From Crossiella sp. CA-258035 (lineage in GTDB: Bacteria; Actinomycetota; Actinomycetes; Mycobacteriales; Pseudonocardiaceae): 64,000 nucleotides of DNA. Where the stretch lies: the NCBI RefSeq assembly GCF_030064675.1, contig NZ_CP116413.1, positions 1,087,001 to 1,151,000 on the forward strand. Direction: 5' to 3'. Position 1 is the first letter of the stretch; each line of letters starts with the position of its first letter. The position numbers and the translations under genes were made by a program. Shown in pieces: positions 27,593-36,387 of this stretch. A model generated the notes under the pieces. That model saw only the letters and a program-made list of their open reading frames with translations. It made no database searches and was not told the origin of the DNA.

Positions 27593-28762
27593 ATGACCAC
27601 GCGGCACGCCAGCACCGTGAGCCCGGTCGAGCTGCTGTCGGACTACCGCGCCGGATCCTCGTTCTTCTTCTCCTCCCCCCGCGGCGTGCTGCTCGCCGAG
27701 GGAACCGCGGCCACCGTGCCCGGCGTCGCCGCCCCGGGCGAGCTGGGCGCGCTGCCCGCCCGGGTGGCCGCGGTGCTCGCCGAGGCCGGACCCGGCGCGC
27801 TGGTGGTGGGCGCGGTGCCCTTCGACCACAACGCGGCGGCCAGCCTGGTGGTGCCCGAGGGAGTGCGCCGGGCCGAGGCGTTCCCGGCCGAGCTCCGGCT
27901 GCCGGAACTGAGCATGAACGTGCCGGAGTGGGAGATCACCCCGGTGCCCGAACCAGCGGCGTACGTGCGCTCGGTGCGCGCCGCGCTCACCCCGCTGCGT
28001 TCGGGCGAGCTGGACAAGGTGGTGCTGGCCCGCTCGCTGGAGCTGACCGCGCCCACCACGGTGGACCTCGGCCCGCTGCTGAACAACCTGATCCGCCGGG
28101 ACCCGGCCGGCTACACCTTCGCCGCCGACCTGCCCGGCCGCACCCTCATCGGCGCCAGCCCCGAGCTGCTGCTCTCCCGCCGGGGCACCAGCGTGGTCTC
28201 CAACCCGCTGGCCGGTTCCGCCGCGCGCAGTGCCGACCCGGAGGAGGACCGGCGCCGAGCCGAGGCCTTGCTGGTCTCGGCCAAGGACCGGCACGAGCAC
28301 GCGGTGGTGGTGGACGCGGTGGCCGCCGCGCTGCGCCCGTACTGCCGGACCCTGGACGTGCCTGCCGCCCCGGAGCTGGTGCGCACCGCGACCATGTGGC
28401 ACCTGTCCACCAGGGTCACCGGCGAGCTGGCGGACGAGCGGACCTCCGCGCTGGAGCTGGCCGCGGCGCTGCACCCGACCCCCGCGGTGTGCGGCACGCC
28501 GGTCGGCGCGGCCAGGGACAAGATCCGTGCGCTGGAACCCTTCGACCGCGGCTTCTACACCGGCATGGTGGGCTGGTGCGACGGCAACGGCGACGGCGAC
28601 TGGGTGGTCACCATCCGCTGTGCCGAGGCCGATGACCACTCGCTGCGGCTCTTCGCCGGGGCGGGCATCGTCGCGGACTCCAGCCCGGAGGCCGAACTGG
28701 CCGAGACCGCGGCGAAGTTCCGCACGCTGCTGCTGGCCATGGGCATCGAGCAGATCGCCTGA
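27593..28762 (+). CDS. dhbC: Isochorismate synthase
   Basis: The 389-aa protein belongs to the EntC/DhbC/MenF chorismate-binding family. Visible are [13 protein letters not shown] (general-base Lys), [31 protein letters not shown] and [12 protein letters not shown], plus the terminal [18 protein letters not shown]. It converts chorismate to isochorismate for 2,3-dihydroxybenzoate or salicylate siderophores. The iron box upstream favours the siderophore role over menaquinone. GTGAGGA precedes the ATG. A DAHP synthase gene follows after 14 nt, so the operon both raises and diverts shikimate flux. No DHB-AMP ligase, isochorismatase or NRPS gene is in this window. Confidence 0.88.
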   Translation: MTTRHASTVSPVELLSDYRAGSSFFFSSPRGVLLAEGTAATVPGVAAPGELGALPARVAAVLAEAGPGALVVGAVPFDHNAAASLVVPEGVRRAEAFPAELRLPELSMNVPEWEITPVPEPAAYVRSVRAALTPLRSGELDKVVLARSLELTAPTTVDLGPLLNNLIRRDPAGYTFAADLPGRTLIGASPELLLSRRGTSVVSNPLAGSAARSADPEEDRRRAEALLVSAKDRHEHAVVVDAVAAALRPYCRTLDVPAAPELVRTATMWHLSTRVTGELADERTSALELAAALHPTPAVCGTPVGAARDKIRALEPFDRGFYTGMVGWCDGNGDGDWVVTIRCAEADDHSLRLFAGAGIVADSSPEAELAETAAKFRTLLLAMGIEQIA

Positions 28763-28776
28763 GCTGGAGGACCTGG

Positions 28777-29961
28777 GTGCACACCGAGGCGGTCCGCGAC
28801 GCGCTCGCGGACGAGGAACTGGCGTACTGGCAGCTGCTGCCCGCGCGGCAGCAACCCAGCTGGACCGACCCGGCCCTGGCCGCGGCGCACCGCGCCGAGC
28901 TGGCCGCCCGGCCGGGCCTGGTGCACTGGGCTGAGGTGGACGGGCTGCACCGCTGGCTGGCCGAGGTGGCCGGCGGCAGCGCCAAGGTGGTGCAGGCCGG
29001 CGACTGCGCGGAGGACCCGGCGGAGTGCACGCCGGAGCACATCGCGCGCAAGGTGGCCATGCTGGACGCGCTGGCCGGGGTGGTCGGCGGGGCCAGCGGG
29101 CTGCCGGTGGCGCGGGTGGGCCGGTTCGCCGGTCAGTTCGCCAAGCCCCGCTCCAAGCCCTCGGAACGCTGCGGCGACCTGGAGCTGCCGTCCTACCGCG
29201 GCCACCTGGTCAACGGCCCGGAAGCCGACCTGACCGCCCGGCGACCGGACTCGGCCCGGCTGGTGTCCTGTTACGAGGCGGCCAGCGTCGCGGTGGGCGC
29301 GCTGCGCGGCGCGCGCAGGCCGTTCGGGCAGCCGGTGTGGACCTCGCACGAGGCGCTGGTGCTGGACTACGAGCTCCCGTTGCTGCGCAAGAACTCCGCA
29401 GGCCAGACCTTCCTGGCCTCCACGCACTGGCCGTGGATCGGCGACCGGACCCGCCAGCCCGATGGCGCGCACGTGCGCCTGCTCGCCTCGGTGGCCAACC
29501 CGGTGGCCTGCAAGGTCGGCCCGACCACCCCGCGCGCGGACCTGCTCAAGCTGTGCGAGGTGCTGGACCCGCACCGCACCCCCGGCCGGCTGACCCTGAT
29601 CGCCCGCTTCGGCGTGCGCCGGGCCGCTGAGCTGGCCCCGCTGGTGGCCGCGGTGCGCGCGGCAGGCCACCCGGTGGTCTGGCTGAGCGATCCCATGCAC
29701 GGCAACACGATCAGCGCCGCGGGCGGGGTCAAGACCCGGCTGCTGGCCGACCTGATCGCCGAGGTCAGCCAGTTCCTGCGGATCGTGCCCGAACAGGGCG
29801 GCGTCGCCGGCGGCCTGCACCTGGAGGCCACCCCCGACCCGGTCACCGAATGCCTCGGCGCGGGCGTGGAGGCCGACGACCTCGCCCGCTGCTACACCTC
29901 CCTGTGCGACCCCCGCCTCAACCAGCAACAAGCCATCACCCTGGCCGCCGCCTGGCGCTGA
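28777..29961 (+). CDS. Class II DAHP synthase (secondary-metabolism type)
   Basis: This 394-aa enzyme matches class II 3-deoxy-D-arabino-heptulosonate 7-phosphate synthases, with VVQAGDCAE, RVGRFAGQFAKPRS, WTSHEALVLDYE, WIGDRTRQPDGAHV, CKVGPT, and LSDPMHGNT for metal and substrate binding. It lacks the long N-terminal extension of the housekeeping AroG of mycobacteria, as do versions embedded in phenazine or siderophore clusters, so feedback control by aromatic amino acids may be absent. The GTG at 28777 has GGAGGA upstream. It is the second gene of the iron-box operon and supplies the first shikimate-pathway step. Confidence 0.9.
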   Translation: MHTEAVRDALADEELAYWQLLPARQQPSWTDPALAAAHRAELAARPGLVHWAEVDGLHRWLAEVAGGSAKVVQAGDCAEDPAECTPEHIARKVAMLDALAGVVGGASGLPVARVGRFAGQFAKPRSKPSERCGDLELPSYRGHLVNGPEADLTARRPDSARLVSCYEAASVAVGALRGARRPFGQPVWTSHEALVLDYELPLLRKNSAGQTFLASTHWPWIGDRTRQPDGAHVRLLASVANPVACKVGPTTPRADLLKLCEVLDPHRTPGRLTLIARFGVRRAAELAPLVAAVRAAGHPVVWLSDPMHGNTISAAGGVKTRLLADLIAEVSQFLRIVPEQGGVAGGLHLEATPDPVTECLGAGVEADDLARCYTSLCDPRLNQQQAITLAAAWR

Positions 29962-30103
29962 CCCACCCCGCGTGTTGGCCGTTGTCGTACGCAGTGTTGG
30001 CCGTTGTCGTACCTGGTGTTGGCCGTTGTCGTACGCCACGGGCCAACACGACGTACGACAACGGCCAAGACCCCGTACGACAACGGCCAACACGCGGGGT
30101 GGG
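29962..30103. repeat. Multi-lobed 22-bp-period palindromic array
   Basis: TGTTGGCCGTTGTCGTAC occurs three times in direct orientation (29973-29990, 29995-30012, 30017-30034, exact 22-bp period). Its complement GTACGACAACGGCCAACA occurs at 30075-30092, with a near copy at 30053-30070 (again 22 bp apart) and a partial copy GGCCAACA at 30041-30048. The outermost 30 bp (29962-29991 and 30074-30103) are perfectly complementary, so the block can fold into one long interrupted stem. It fills the gap between convergent genes and probably stops transcription both ways. No target-site duplication or encoded protein is seen. Confidence 0.9.
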
Positions 30104-30105
30104 GG

Positions 30106-30801
30106 TTAGCTTGCGGGGTGGACCAGGCCGGTTTCGTAGGCCAGCACGATCGCCTGGGCGCGGTCGCGCAGGGCGAGCTTGGCCAGGATGCGGTTGAGGT
30201 GGGTCTTCACGGTCTGCTCGGAGAGCACCAGCTCCACCGCGATCTCGGTGTTGGACAGGCCCCTGGCGACCAGGGTGAGCACCTCGGTCTCCCGGTTGGT
30301 CAGCACCTCCAGCCGCTCGGGGCGGGCCGCCGGGGCGGGGCGGCTGCGGACGAACTCGCTGATCAACCGGCGGGTCACGGTGGGCGCGAGCAGGGCGTCC
30401 CCGGCCGCGACCACCCGGATCGCGTTGACCAGCTCGGCGGCAGGCGCGTCCTTGAGCAGGAAGCCGCTGGCGCCGGCCCGCAGCGCCTCGAACACGTAGT
30501 CGTCCAGGTCGAAGGTGGTCAGCACGAGCACCCGCAACGGGTTCTCCGTCGTACCGTCCGAAGTGGACTCTCCGCCGAGCAGTCGCCGGGTGGTCTCCAG
30601 GCCGTCCAGGCGGGGCATCCGGATGTCCATCAGCACCACGTCCGGCCGCTGCCCGCGCGCGTCCAGCTCGGCGATGCCGGTCAGCGCCTCGATGCCGTCG
30701 CCCGCGGTGCCCACCACGGTCATGCCGTCCTGGGCGCCGAGCAGACCGGCGAAGCTCTCCCGCACCATCGCCTGGTCGTCGACCACGTAGACCCGGATCA
30801 C
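30106..30801 (-). CDS. NarL/LuxR-type response regulator
   Basis: The 231-aa protein has a receiver domain (IRVYVVDDQAMVRES, phosphoacceptor Asp in DVVLMDIRMPRLDG, conserved Lys in FLLKDAP) and a C-terminal LuxR HTH (LTNRETEVLTLVARGLSNTEIAVELVLSEQTVKTHL). Phosphorylation by the cognate kinase should alter DNA binding. Its start overlaps the upstream kinase stop by 4 nt (ATGA). The target genes are not evident. Confidence 0.93.
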   Translation of the reverse strand: MIRVYVVDDQAMVRESFAGLLGAQDGMTVVGTAGDGIEALTGIAELDARGQRPDVVLMDIRMPRLDGLETTRRLLGGESTSDGTTENPLRVLVLTTFDLDDYVFEALRAGASGFLLKDAPAAELVNAIRVVAAGDALLAPTVTRRLISEFVRSRPAPAARPERLEVLTNRETEVLTLVARGLSNTEIAVELVLSEQTVKTHLNRILAKLALRDRAQAIVLAYETGLVHPAS

Positions 30802-32063
30802 GCCGCCCCCTCGGTGTTGTCCGCCAACGGAATCCTCGCCCGCACGGTATACCCGCCGTCCGGCCGCGGCCCGGCCCGGAACTCGCCGCCGACGATGCCG
30901 ATCCGCTCCCGCATCCCGGTGATCCCGTTGCCCGGCCCGGACTCCCCGGCCGCCCGCAGGCCAGGATCGTTGTCCACCACCAGTTCCAGCTCACCCGGCA
31001 GGTACCGCAGCGCCACCCGGACCGCCGCGCCGGGCGCGTGCCGCCTGGCGTTGCTCAGCGCCTCCTGGGTCACCCGGTACACCGCCAGTCCGGCCGCCGA
31101 GGGCACCGGCCGCGCCGGGCCCTCGACGGCCAGCGCCACCGCCACCCCGGACCGCTCCGCCTCGGCCACCAGTTCCGGCAGCTCGGCCGGGGTGGGCTGG
31201 GGCGCGAGCTCCGGCTCGGCGTCCTCGGCCCGCAGCACCCCCAACAGGCCGCGGGTCTCGGACAGCGCCTGCCGGGCCGCATCTCCCAGCTGGACAAGCT
31301 CTTCGCGCACTCGATCGTCCGAAATGGACAGTCGGTAGGGCGCGCTGTCGGTGCGCACCGCGATCATCGACAGGTGGTGCGCGATGATGTCGTGCAGTTC
31401 CCTGGCGATCCGGGCGCGCTCGGCCAGCACCGCGGTCTTGGCCTGCTCGTCGGCCATGTCCCTGCGCACCCAGGCCAGTTCGGAGGTGGCCGCGTCCTCC
31501 CGGCTGCGCGACACCCCGACCACCACCGCGACCAGCGCGAACACCACGGCGAACGGCGAGTCGGGGAACCCGCCCAGCGGCAGCGCGGCGGCCAGGTAGG
31601 TCAGCAGCACGGACAGCACGCCGACGGTCACCCGGTCCCGGTGCGGCGCGCGGGCCACCGCCGCGAAGACCGCGGGGATGAGGGCCAGCGCGCCGATCGA
31701 CCACGGCCGCTCGATCGCGGGCACCCCCGGCAGCACCCTGGGGAAATCGATCAGCAGCGGCGCCACCGCCAGCGTGGCCAGCAGGCCCATCGCCAGCCGC
31801 CAGGCGGTCACCGGCGACCGGTTGCTCAGCAGCCAGGGCAGCAGGTGCGCCAGGGTGAGCAGCGCGCCGGCCACCGGGTTGAACGCCGTGAACCAGGTGA
31901 CCCCGTTGGCCACGGCCAGCAGTCCGAACAGCAGCACCGCGGTCTTGCGGCGCACCCACCGCGGACCCGGCAGCCAGGTCACCGGTGGTCCCCAGTCGGC
32001 GTCCCGCGCGGTGACCAGCATCCGCCAGGTCGCCCGCAACCCGGTTCCGAGGTGTGTCAGCAT
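30798..32063 (-). CDS. HisKA_3-type sensor histidine kinase
   Basis: The 421-aa membrane kinase has about six hydrophobic segments in the first 190 residues, then the HisKA_3 motif ERARIARELHDIIAHHLSMI with the phosphoacceptor His, and an HATPase domain (RVTQEALSNARRHAPGA, GNGITGMRERIG). It pairs with the overlapping NarL-type regulator. I take ATG 32063 rather than an upstream in-frame start because TAGCGT lies 7 nt before it, which fits a leaderless transcript. No large extracellular sensor is present, so it probably senses a membrane or small-molecule signal. Confidence 0.9.
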   Translation of the reverse strand: MLTHLGTGLRATWRMLVTARDADWGPPVTWLPGPRWVRRKTAVLLFGLLAVANGVTWFTAFNPVAGALLTLAHLLPWLLSNRSPVTAWRLAMGLLATLAVAPLLIDFPRVLPGVPAIERPWSIGALALIPAVFAAVARAPHRDRVTVGVLSVLLTYLAAALPLGGFPDSPFAVVFALVAVVVGVSRSREDAATSELAWVRRDMADEQAKTAVLAERARIARELHDIIAHHLSMIAVRTDSAPYRLSISDDRVREELVQLGDAARQALSETRGLLGVLRAEDAEPELAPQPTPAELPELVAEAERSGVAVALAVEGPARPVPSAAGLAVYRVTQEALSNARRHAPGAAVRVALRYLPGELELVVDNDPGLRAAGESGPGNGITGMRERIGIVGGEFRAGPRPDGGYTVRARIPLADNTEGAA

Positions 32064-32070
32064 GCCGCCG

Positions 32071-32076
32071 ACGCTA
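32071..32076 (-). promoter_or_regulatory. -10 box TAGCGT for leaderless kinase gene
   Basis: TAGCGT on the minus strand is followed by 7 nt and the ATG at 32063; no Shine-Dalgarno is present. Confidence 0.6.
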
Positions 32077-32175
32077 GTCAGAGCCACGCCGCCGATCGTC
32101 ACACGCTGGTACCGCTTCCGGAGTCAAACCACGGGGTGACGACGAGACGGAAACGGCCCGGCCAGTCTCGGTCGC

Positions 32176-32880
32176 ATGGATCCCACCCTCCGGCTGATCA
32201 CCCGGTTGCTGGCCACCTCCGCGCTGTGCTGGCTGGCCTGCGCGGTCGTGGTGGCCGTCTTCGTCGACTTCGTCTACTTCGGACAGTTGGACCCGTTCCG
32301 GTCCACCTTCAGCGAGTTCATCTTCACCGAGCAGGGCGCCCGGCTGGTCGGGGTCAGCATGCTGGCCACCGCGTTCGGCTCGCTGGTCCTGGGCGGCGCG
32401 CTGATCAGCGCGGGCGCGCCCGGCGGGCGGCGGGCGGCCTGGCTGATCGCGGTGTGGGCGCTGGGCCTCGGCGTGGCCGCGGTGTTCCCGATGGAGCCGG
32501 TGCACGAGCCACTCACCCCCTACGGCGCGGTGCACCGCTACGCCGCGCTGACCGGGTTCATCACCCTGCCGCTGGCCGGTCTGCTGCTGGCCGCCCGGTT
32601 CCGCGGCCATCCGCAGTGGTCGGCGCTGTGCCGGCCGCTGCGGGTGGTCTCGGTGCTCGGCCTGATCGGCGTGCTGGCCTTCCTGGCCACCTTCCTGCCG
32701 TTGGACCGGCCGATGTGGTTGCTCGGTGAACGTGGTTACAGCGGTGCGGCCGAACGGTTGTTGCTGGCCGCCCATGTGGTGCTGTTGCTGCTGCTGGCCT
32801 GGCGGGTCCGTCGGCACACAACGCAGCCGAAGATCACCCCGAAGCGGGAACCCGGACTCGTCCGTGTCGAACGCTGTTGA
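32176..32880 (+). CDS. DUF998-like multi-pass membrane protein
   Basis: This 234-aa protein has about six transmembrane segments (near residues 12-34, 58-80, 88-106, 120-140, 152-172, 190-207) and the FGQLDPFRSTFSEF loop after the first helix, as in DUF998 proteins. That family has no established function. It lies between the two-component system and a small secreted-protein gene. The ATG at 32176 has no obvious ribosome site. Confidence 0.65.
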   Translation: MDPTLRLITRLLATSALCWLACAVVVAVFVDFVYFGQLDPFRSTFSEFIFTEQGARLVGVSMLATAFGSLVLGGALISAGAPGGRRAAWLIAVWALGLGVAAVFPMEPVHEPLTPYGAVHRYAALTGFITLPLAGLLLAARFRGHPQWSALCRPLRVVSVLGLIGVLAFLATFLPLDRPMWLLGERGYSGAAERLLLAAHVVLLLLLAWRVRRHTTQPKITPKREPGLVRVERC

Positions 32881-32897
32881 TGTCCACAGTGGACACC

Positions 32898-32903
32898 TAG
32901 CGT
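32898..32903 (+). promoter_or_regulatory. -10 box TAGCGT for leaderless secreted-protein gene
   Basis: TAGCGT, a 6-nt gap and the ATG at 32910. The intervening GAGGGG touches the ATG and is too close to serve as a ribosome site. Confidence 0.6.
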
Positions 32904-32909
32904 GAGGGG

Positions 32910-33359
32910 ATGCGCCGAACCGCCGCCCTGGCCGCCCTGCTCGCGGCCGTCGCCGCCGTCCCAGCCGCCGCCGCGGCCCCCGGCACCAAGCTGGAGCTCA
33001 CCGCCACCCGCAAGCTGATCACCCTGCCCGCGGTGCCGCTGCCCGGCATCGCCTACGCGGTCCAGTCCGACCTGGCCAACGCCGACGGCTCGGCCGCGGG
33101 CAAGCTGACCATCAGCTGCACCGTGGTCGGCCTGACCCCCGAGCTGCACATCGAGGCGCAGTGCCTGCACATCTACCGCTTCCAGGACGCCGCGGAGCTG
33201 CACACCACCGCGCGGGTGACCAGGAAGCTGGCCAGCGAGGACAAGCACCAGCAGGTCATCGTCGGCGGCACCGGCCGCTTCCGCGGCGCGAAGGGCGAGG
33301 GCAGCATCGTCTTCGACACCGACAAGACGGTGAAGTACACGCTGGACTACGACCTCTAG
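32910..33359 (+). CDS. Secreted allene-oxide-cyclase-barrel-like protein
   Basis: The 149-aa precursor has a clear signal peptide (AALAALLAAVAAVPAAAAA). The mature part ends with IVGGTGRFRGAKGEGSIVFD, the signature of the small AOC/dirigent-like beta-barrel family found as secreted proteins in actinomycetes. No enzymatic residues can be assigned. It converges closely with the TetR gene, leaving only 5 nt between stops. Confidence 0.65.
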   Translation: MRRTAALAALLAAVAAVPAAAAAPGTKLELTATRKLITLPAVPLPGIAYAVQSDLANADGSAAGKLTISCTVVGLTPELHIEAQCLHIYRFQDAAELHTTARVTRKLASEDKHQQVIVGGTGRFRGAKGEGSIVFDTDKTVKYTLDYDL

Positions 33360-33364
33360 GCCGA

Positions 33365-34006
33365 TCAGGGCACCGTGATCGCGGCGACCATCAGGTGCCG
33401 CATGGTCGCGGTCACCTCGGCCGAGGGCAGCGGCCGCTCGGCCGCCTGCCACTCGCGCAGCAGCCCGGTCACCGCGCCCACCAGCGCGGTCGCGATCAGG
33501 TGGTAGTCCCGGACCGGGGCCTGCCCGCGCTGGGCCGCCCTGGTGGCCTCGCCCTCGATCAGCGTGCTCCACTCCGCCACCCAGCGCTGGTGCTGGCGCT
33601 CCATCGCCGGGCTCACCCCGACCGCCTCCACGTAGGCCAGCCGGGGGCGGCGCGGGTCGGCGGTGATGTCGGCCATGAACACGTTCAGCAGGGTGCCGAT
33701 CCGCTCCGGCGCGTCGGCGGAGTCCGGCAGCGTGCGCAGCGCGCTGACCACGTGGTGCAGGGCGACCGCGTTGATGTCGTTGTGCAGGCTCAGCAGCAGG
33801 GCCTCCTTGTTCGCGAACTCCTCGTAGAAGTTCCGCGTGGAGACCCCGGCGTGCGTGCACAGTTGCTCGATGCGGGTGCCGTGGTAGCCGGCGGTGGTGA
33901 ACAGCTCCAGCGCGGCCTCGACCAGCCGGGCCCGGCGGTCGGCCTTGCGCTGTTCGGGACGCATGCCGCGGTAGATGCGCGCGGTTGTCCCCGTCTCCTG
34001 GGCCAT
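33365..34006 (-). CDS. TetR-family repressor, probably of the divergent lipase
   Basis: The 213-aa protein has an N-terminal TetR HTH (RARLVEAALELFTTAGYHGTRIEQLCTHAGVSTRNFYEEFANKEALL, about residues 25-70) and a variable ligand domain. ATG 34006 is preferred because TACGCT lies exactly 6 nt upstream; the adjoining GGAGGT is too close to act as a ribosome site. It diverges from a secreted lipase gene, and a perfect palindrome sits between them, so it probably represses the lipase and itself. Confidence 0.82.
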   Translation of the reverse strand: MAQETGTTARIYRGMRPEQRKADRRARLVEAALELFTTAGYHGTRIEQLCTHAGVSTRNFYEEFANKEALLLSLHNDINAVALHHVVSALRTLPDSADAPERIGTLLNVFMADITADPRRPRLAYVEAVGVSPAMERQHQRWVAEWSTLIEGEATRAAQRGQAPVRDYHLIATALVGAVTGLLREWQAAERPLPSAEVTATMRHLMVAAITVP

Positions 34007-34012
34007 ACCTCC

Positions 34013-34018
34013 AGCGTA
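34013..34018 (-). promoter_or_regulatory. -10 box TACGCT for leaderless TetR gene
   Basis: TACGCT on the minus strand, a 6-nt gap and the ATG at 34006. Confidence 0.55.
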
Positions 34019-34047
34019 GATCGTTCGGGGGGTGTGCACCGGTCAAG

Positions 34048-34059
34048 TGGTCATGACCA
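34048..34059. promoter_or_regulatory. Perfect palindrome, candidate TetR operator
   Basis: TGGTCATGACCA is a perfect 12-bp palindrome in the gap between the divergent TetR and lipase genes, about 25 bp upstream of the lipase TAGCGT -10 box (34084-34089). Binding by the TetR protein is inferred. Confidence 0.55.
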
Positions 34060-34134
34060 TTGCCACATCTGGGCCGGACGGCCTAGCGTGTGAAAATCTC
34101 GATTACCACAGCGAGCGTCCCAAGGAGGTCGCCC

Positions 34135-35346
34135 GTGTCGCCGTCCCCCCGACTCCGACTGCTCGGCGCATGTCTGCTGACCGCGTTAGCGCTGACCACC
34201 CTGCCCGGCACCGCCACCGCCGCGCCCGCCGCGGTCCCCCTGCCCTCCGCGGACCCCTTCTACCAGCCGCCGAACCCGCTGCCCCCCGGCAAGCCCGGTG
34301 ACCTGCTGCGTTCCCGCCAGGTCAAGGTCACCGTGCTCGGCCTGGAGGTCCCGGTCTCGGCCTGGCAGATCCTCTACCGCTCCACCGCGGCCACCGGCGC
34401 GCCGATGGCGGTCTCCGGCACCATCCTGGTCCCGCAGACTCCGTCCACCGGCAAGCCGCGTCAGCTGGTGAGCTACGCGGTCGGCGCGCACGGCCTGCAC
34501 GAGACCTGCGCGCCCTCCTACAAGATGCGCACCGGCACCGAGAACGAGGTGGCCCTGATCGGCCAGTTCCTGCTCGCCGGGTTCGCCGTGGTGATCACCG
34601 ACTACCAGGGCCTCGGCACGCCGGGACCGCACACCATGGCGGTCGGCCCGGCCGCCGGGCACGCCATGCTGGACGCGGTGCGGGCCGCGCAGAAGACGCC
34701 CGGACCGGAGCTCGGGGTCGGCCCGGTCGGCATCTACGGCTACTCCCAGGGCGGCCAGGCCGCCAGCCACGCCGGTGAGCTCCAGCCGACCTATGCCCCT
34801 GAGCTCCAGGTGGCCGGGGTGGTCGCCGGTGGCATCCCGCGCGACCTGCGCGAGCTGTTCCCGGTGATCGACGGCGGCCCGTTCTCCGCGCTGATGATCG
34901 GCGCGGTCTCCGGCCACATGGGCGCCTACCCGGACCTGCCGGAGGAGTTCATCAACGAGGCCGGGAAGAAGCTGATCGCCAAGCAGCGCACCGAGTGCAT
35001 CGTCGGCACCATGCTGCTCACCGGCGCGTTCAAGCGGCTCAAGGACCTGACCACGGTGCCGGATGCGATCAAGGACCCGCGCTGGCAGGCCCGGCTGGCC
35101 GCGGACGTGCCGGGCAGCCGCAAGCCGACCGCGCCGGTGCTGCTCTTCCACGGTGACTTCGACGAGGTCATCCCGTTCAAGGTGGCCAAGCCGCTGCTGG
35201 CCGACTACTGCGCGCGGGGCGCGACCGTGGAGTGGCGGACCACCCACCTCACCGAGCACATCCTGGGCAACATCGCCGGGGTGCCGATGGCGGTGTCCTG
35301 GCTGAAGGCCCGGTTCGCCGGGGTGCCCGCCGCCACCTCCTGCTGA
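34135..35346 (+). CDS. Secretory (LIP-family) lipase/esterase
   Basis: This 403-aa exported alpha/beta hydrolase has a signal peptide and the secretory-lipase motif GIYGYSQGGQAA (nucleophile Ser in GYSQG). Its LLFHGDFDEVIPF carries the Asp, and TTHLTEH the His. The family hydrolyses triacylglycerols or other esters outside the cell. An in-frame GTG at 34090 lies directly after the -10 box, so I reject it. GTG 34135 has a near-perfect AAGGAGG 6 nt upstream, giving a leader of about 40 nt. It diverges from the TetR gene. Confidence 0.85.
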   Translation: MSPSPRLRLLGACLLTALALTTLPGTATAAPAAVPLPSADPFYQPPNPLPPGKPGDLLRSRQVKVTVLGLEVPVSAWQILYRSTAATGAPMAVSGTILVPQTPSTGKPRQLVSYAVGAHGLHETCAPSYKMRTGTENEVALIGQFLLAGFAVVITDYQGLGTPGPHTMAVGPAAGHAMLDAVRAAQKTPGPELGVGPVGIYGYSQGGQAASHAGELQPTYAPELQVAGVVAGGIPRDLRELFPVIDGGPFSALMIGAVSGHMGAYPDLPEEFINEAGKKLIAKQRTECIVGTMLLTGAFKRLKDLTTVPDAIKDPRWQARLAADVPGSRKPTAPVLLFHGDFDEVIPFKVAKPLLADYCARGATVEWRTTHLTEHILGNIAGVPMAVSWLKARFAGVPAATSC

Positions 35347-35352
35347 GCAACG

Positions 35353-35387
35353 ACAGCGGGGCCGCCCGATCCGGACGGCCCCGCTGT
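35353..35387. terminator. Bidirectional hairpin between lipase and siderophore-binding genes
   Basis: A perfect 12-bp stem (ACAGCGGGGCCG at 35353-35364 with its complement at 35376-35387) with an 11-nt loop lies between convergent stops. It has no T-run. Confidence 0.75.
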
Positions 35388-35398
35388 GCGGCCAGGAC

Positions 35399-36376
35399 TC
35401 AGCTCACCACGTCCGTGCGGGACCGGCGGACCAGCTCGGCCAGGTCGTTCATCACCTTGGTGAAGGACTGGTAGCTCATCGGCGCGGCCGCGAACCACGG
35501 CCCGACCTGGTCGGCCTGCACCGCGGGGTGCAGCTTCCAGGTGGCCACCTCGGCCATCTGGGCCGGCGTCAGCGCCTGGGCCTCCCGGTTGTCCACCAGC
35601 ACCAGGTCGGCCGGGTACTCCCGGACCTGCTCCCAGCTGATCTTCTGGAAGTACGCCTCGCCCTGGGCGGGCTCATAGACGTCCAGGCCCAGCGAGCGGA
35701 AGTACTTCAGGTCGCCGGACTCCTGCGGACGCACCAGGTACAGGTCGTTCTTGGTCGCGCTGACCACCAGCACCTTCAAGCCGGGCTTGCTCTTGGCCGC
35801 CTCGCGCAGGTTGTTCTCCGCCTTGGCGAACTCGGCCTTGGCCGTGGCCACCGCGCCGCCCTTGACGTCCGCGCCCAGCGCGCTGGCCAGGGTCTCGAAC
35901 CGGGCCAGCGCCTCGGGGATCGGCTTGCCGCCGATCTTGATCCCGGCGGTCGGCTTGACCTTGTCCTTGGCGGTGTCCGGGATGTACCAGAGCGTGTCGT
36001 CGTACATCGTGGTGATGGTCAGCTCCGGCCGCAGCGAGGCGAACTTCTCCAGGTTGAACTCGCCGTAGGTGGTGCCGACCGACTGGACCGCGCCGAGGTC
36101 CACGTTGCCGATCTGCGGGTCCGGTCGGCCGTCGGCGAGCTTCTGCGGGCCGAACACGCCGGTGACCTTGACGCCGAAGTCCCACAGCGTGCCCGCGGCC
36201 GCGGACTGGGCCACGATCCGGGTCGGCTTGGCGGGCAGGCTGATCTTCTCGCCGCGGTCGTCGGTGAACTCCCACGGGCCGCCGCCGGTGGGGCCGGTGG
36301 CGGAGCAGGCGGCGAGCAGTCCGGCGGTGGCCAGCACGGCCCCCGCGCGGAGCAGTCGGCGGGTGGATCCCAGCAT
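35399..36376 (-). CDS. Iron-siderophore ABC transporter substrate-binding lipoprotein
   Basis: The 325-aa lipoprotein has a lipobox (GLLAACSATG) and a FecB/FepB-like type III periplasmic-binding fold, with WEFTDDRGEKISLPAKPTRIVAQ, VGTTYGEFNLEKFASLRPELTIT and PADLVLVDNREAQALTPAQM. It should capture a ferric siderophore outside the membrane and deliver it to the two permeases encoded just upstream. AAAGGAAAG precedes ATG 36376, with 11 nt between it and the permease stop. It is the last gene of an iron-box operon. Confidence 0.9.
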   Translation of the reverse strand: MLGSTRRLLRAGAVLATAGLLAACSATGPTGGGPWEFTDDRGEKISLPAKPTRIVAQSAAAGTLWDFGVKVTGVFGPQKLADGRPDPQIGNVDLGAVQSVGTTYGEFNLEKFASLRPELTITTMYDDTLWYIPDTAKDKVKPTAGIKIGGKPIPEALARFETLASALGADVKGGAVATAKAEFAKAENNLREAAKSKPGLKVLVVSATKNDLYLVRPQESGDLKYFRSLGLDVYEPAQGEAYFQKISWEQVREYPADLVLVDNREAQALTPAQMAEVATWKLHPAVQADQVGPWFAAAPMSYQSFTKVMNDLAELVRRSRTDVVS

Positions 36377-36387
36377 GTTCTTTCCTT

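Noticed and set aside
29962-30103. CRISPR array or IS terminal repeats
   Set aside because: Spacers are only 4 nt, units occur in both orientations, and there is no cas gene, transposase or target-site duplication.
34090-34134. Upstream GTG as start of the lipase
   Set aside because: It directly abuts the TAGCGT -10 box, while GTG 34135 has an almost perfect AAGGAGG and a signal peptide begins there.
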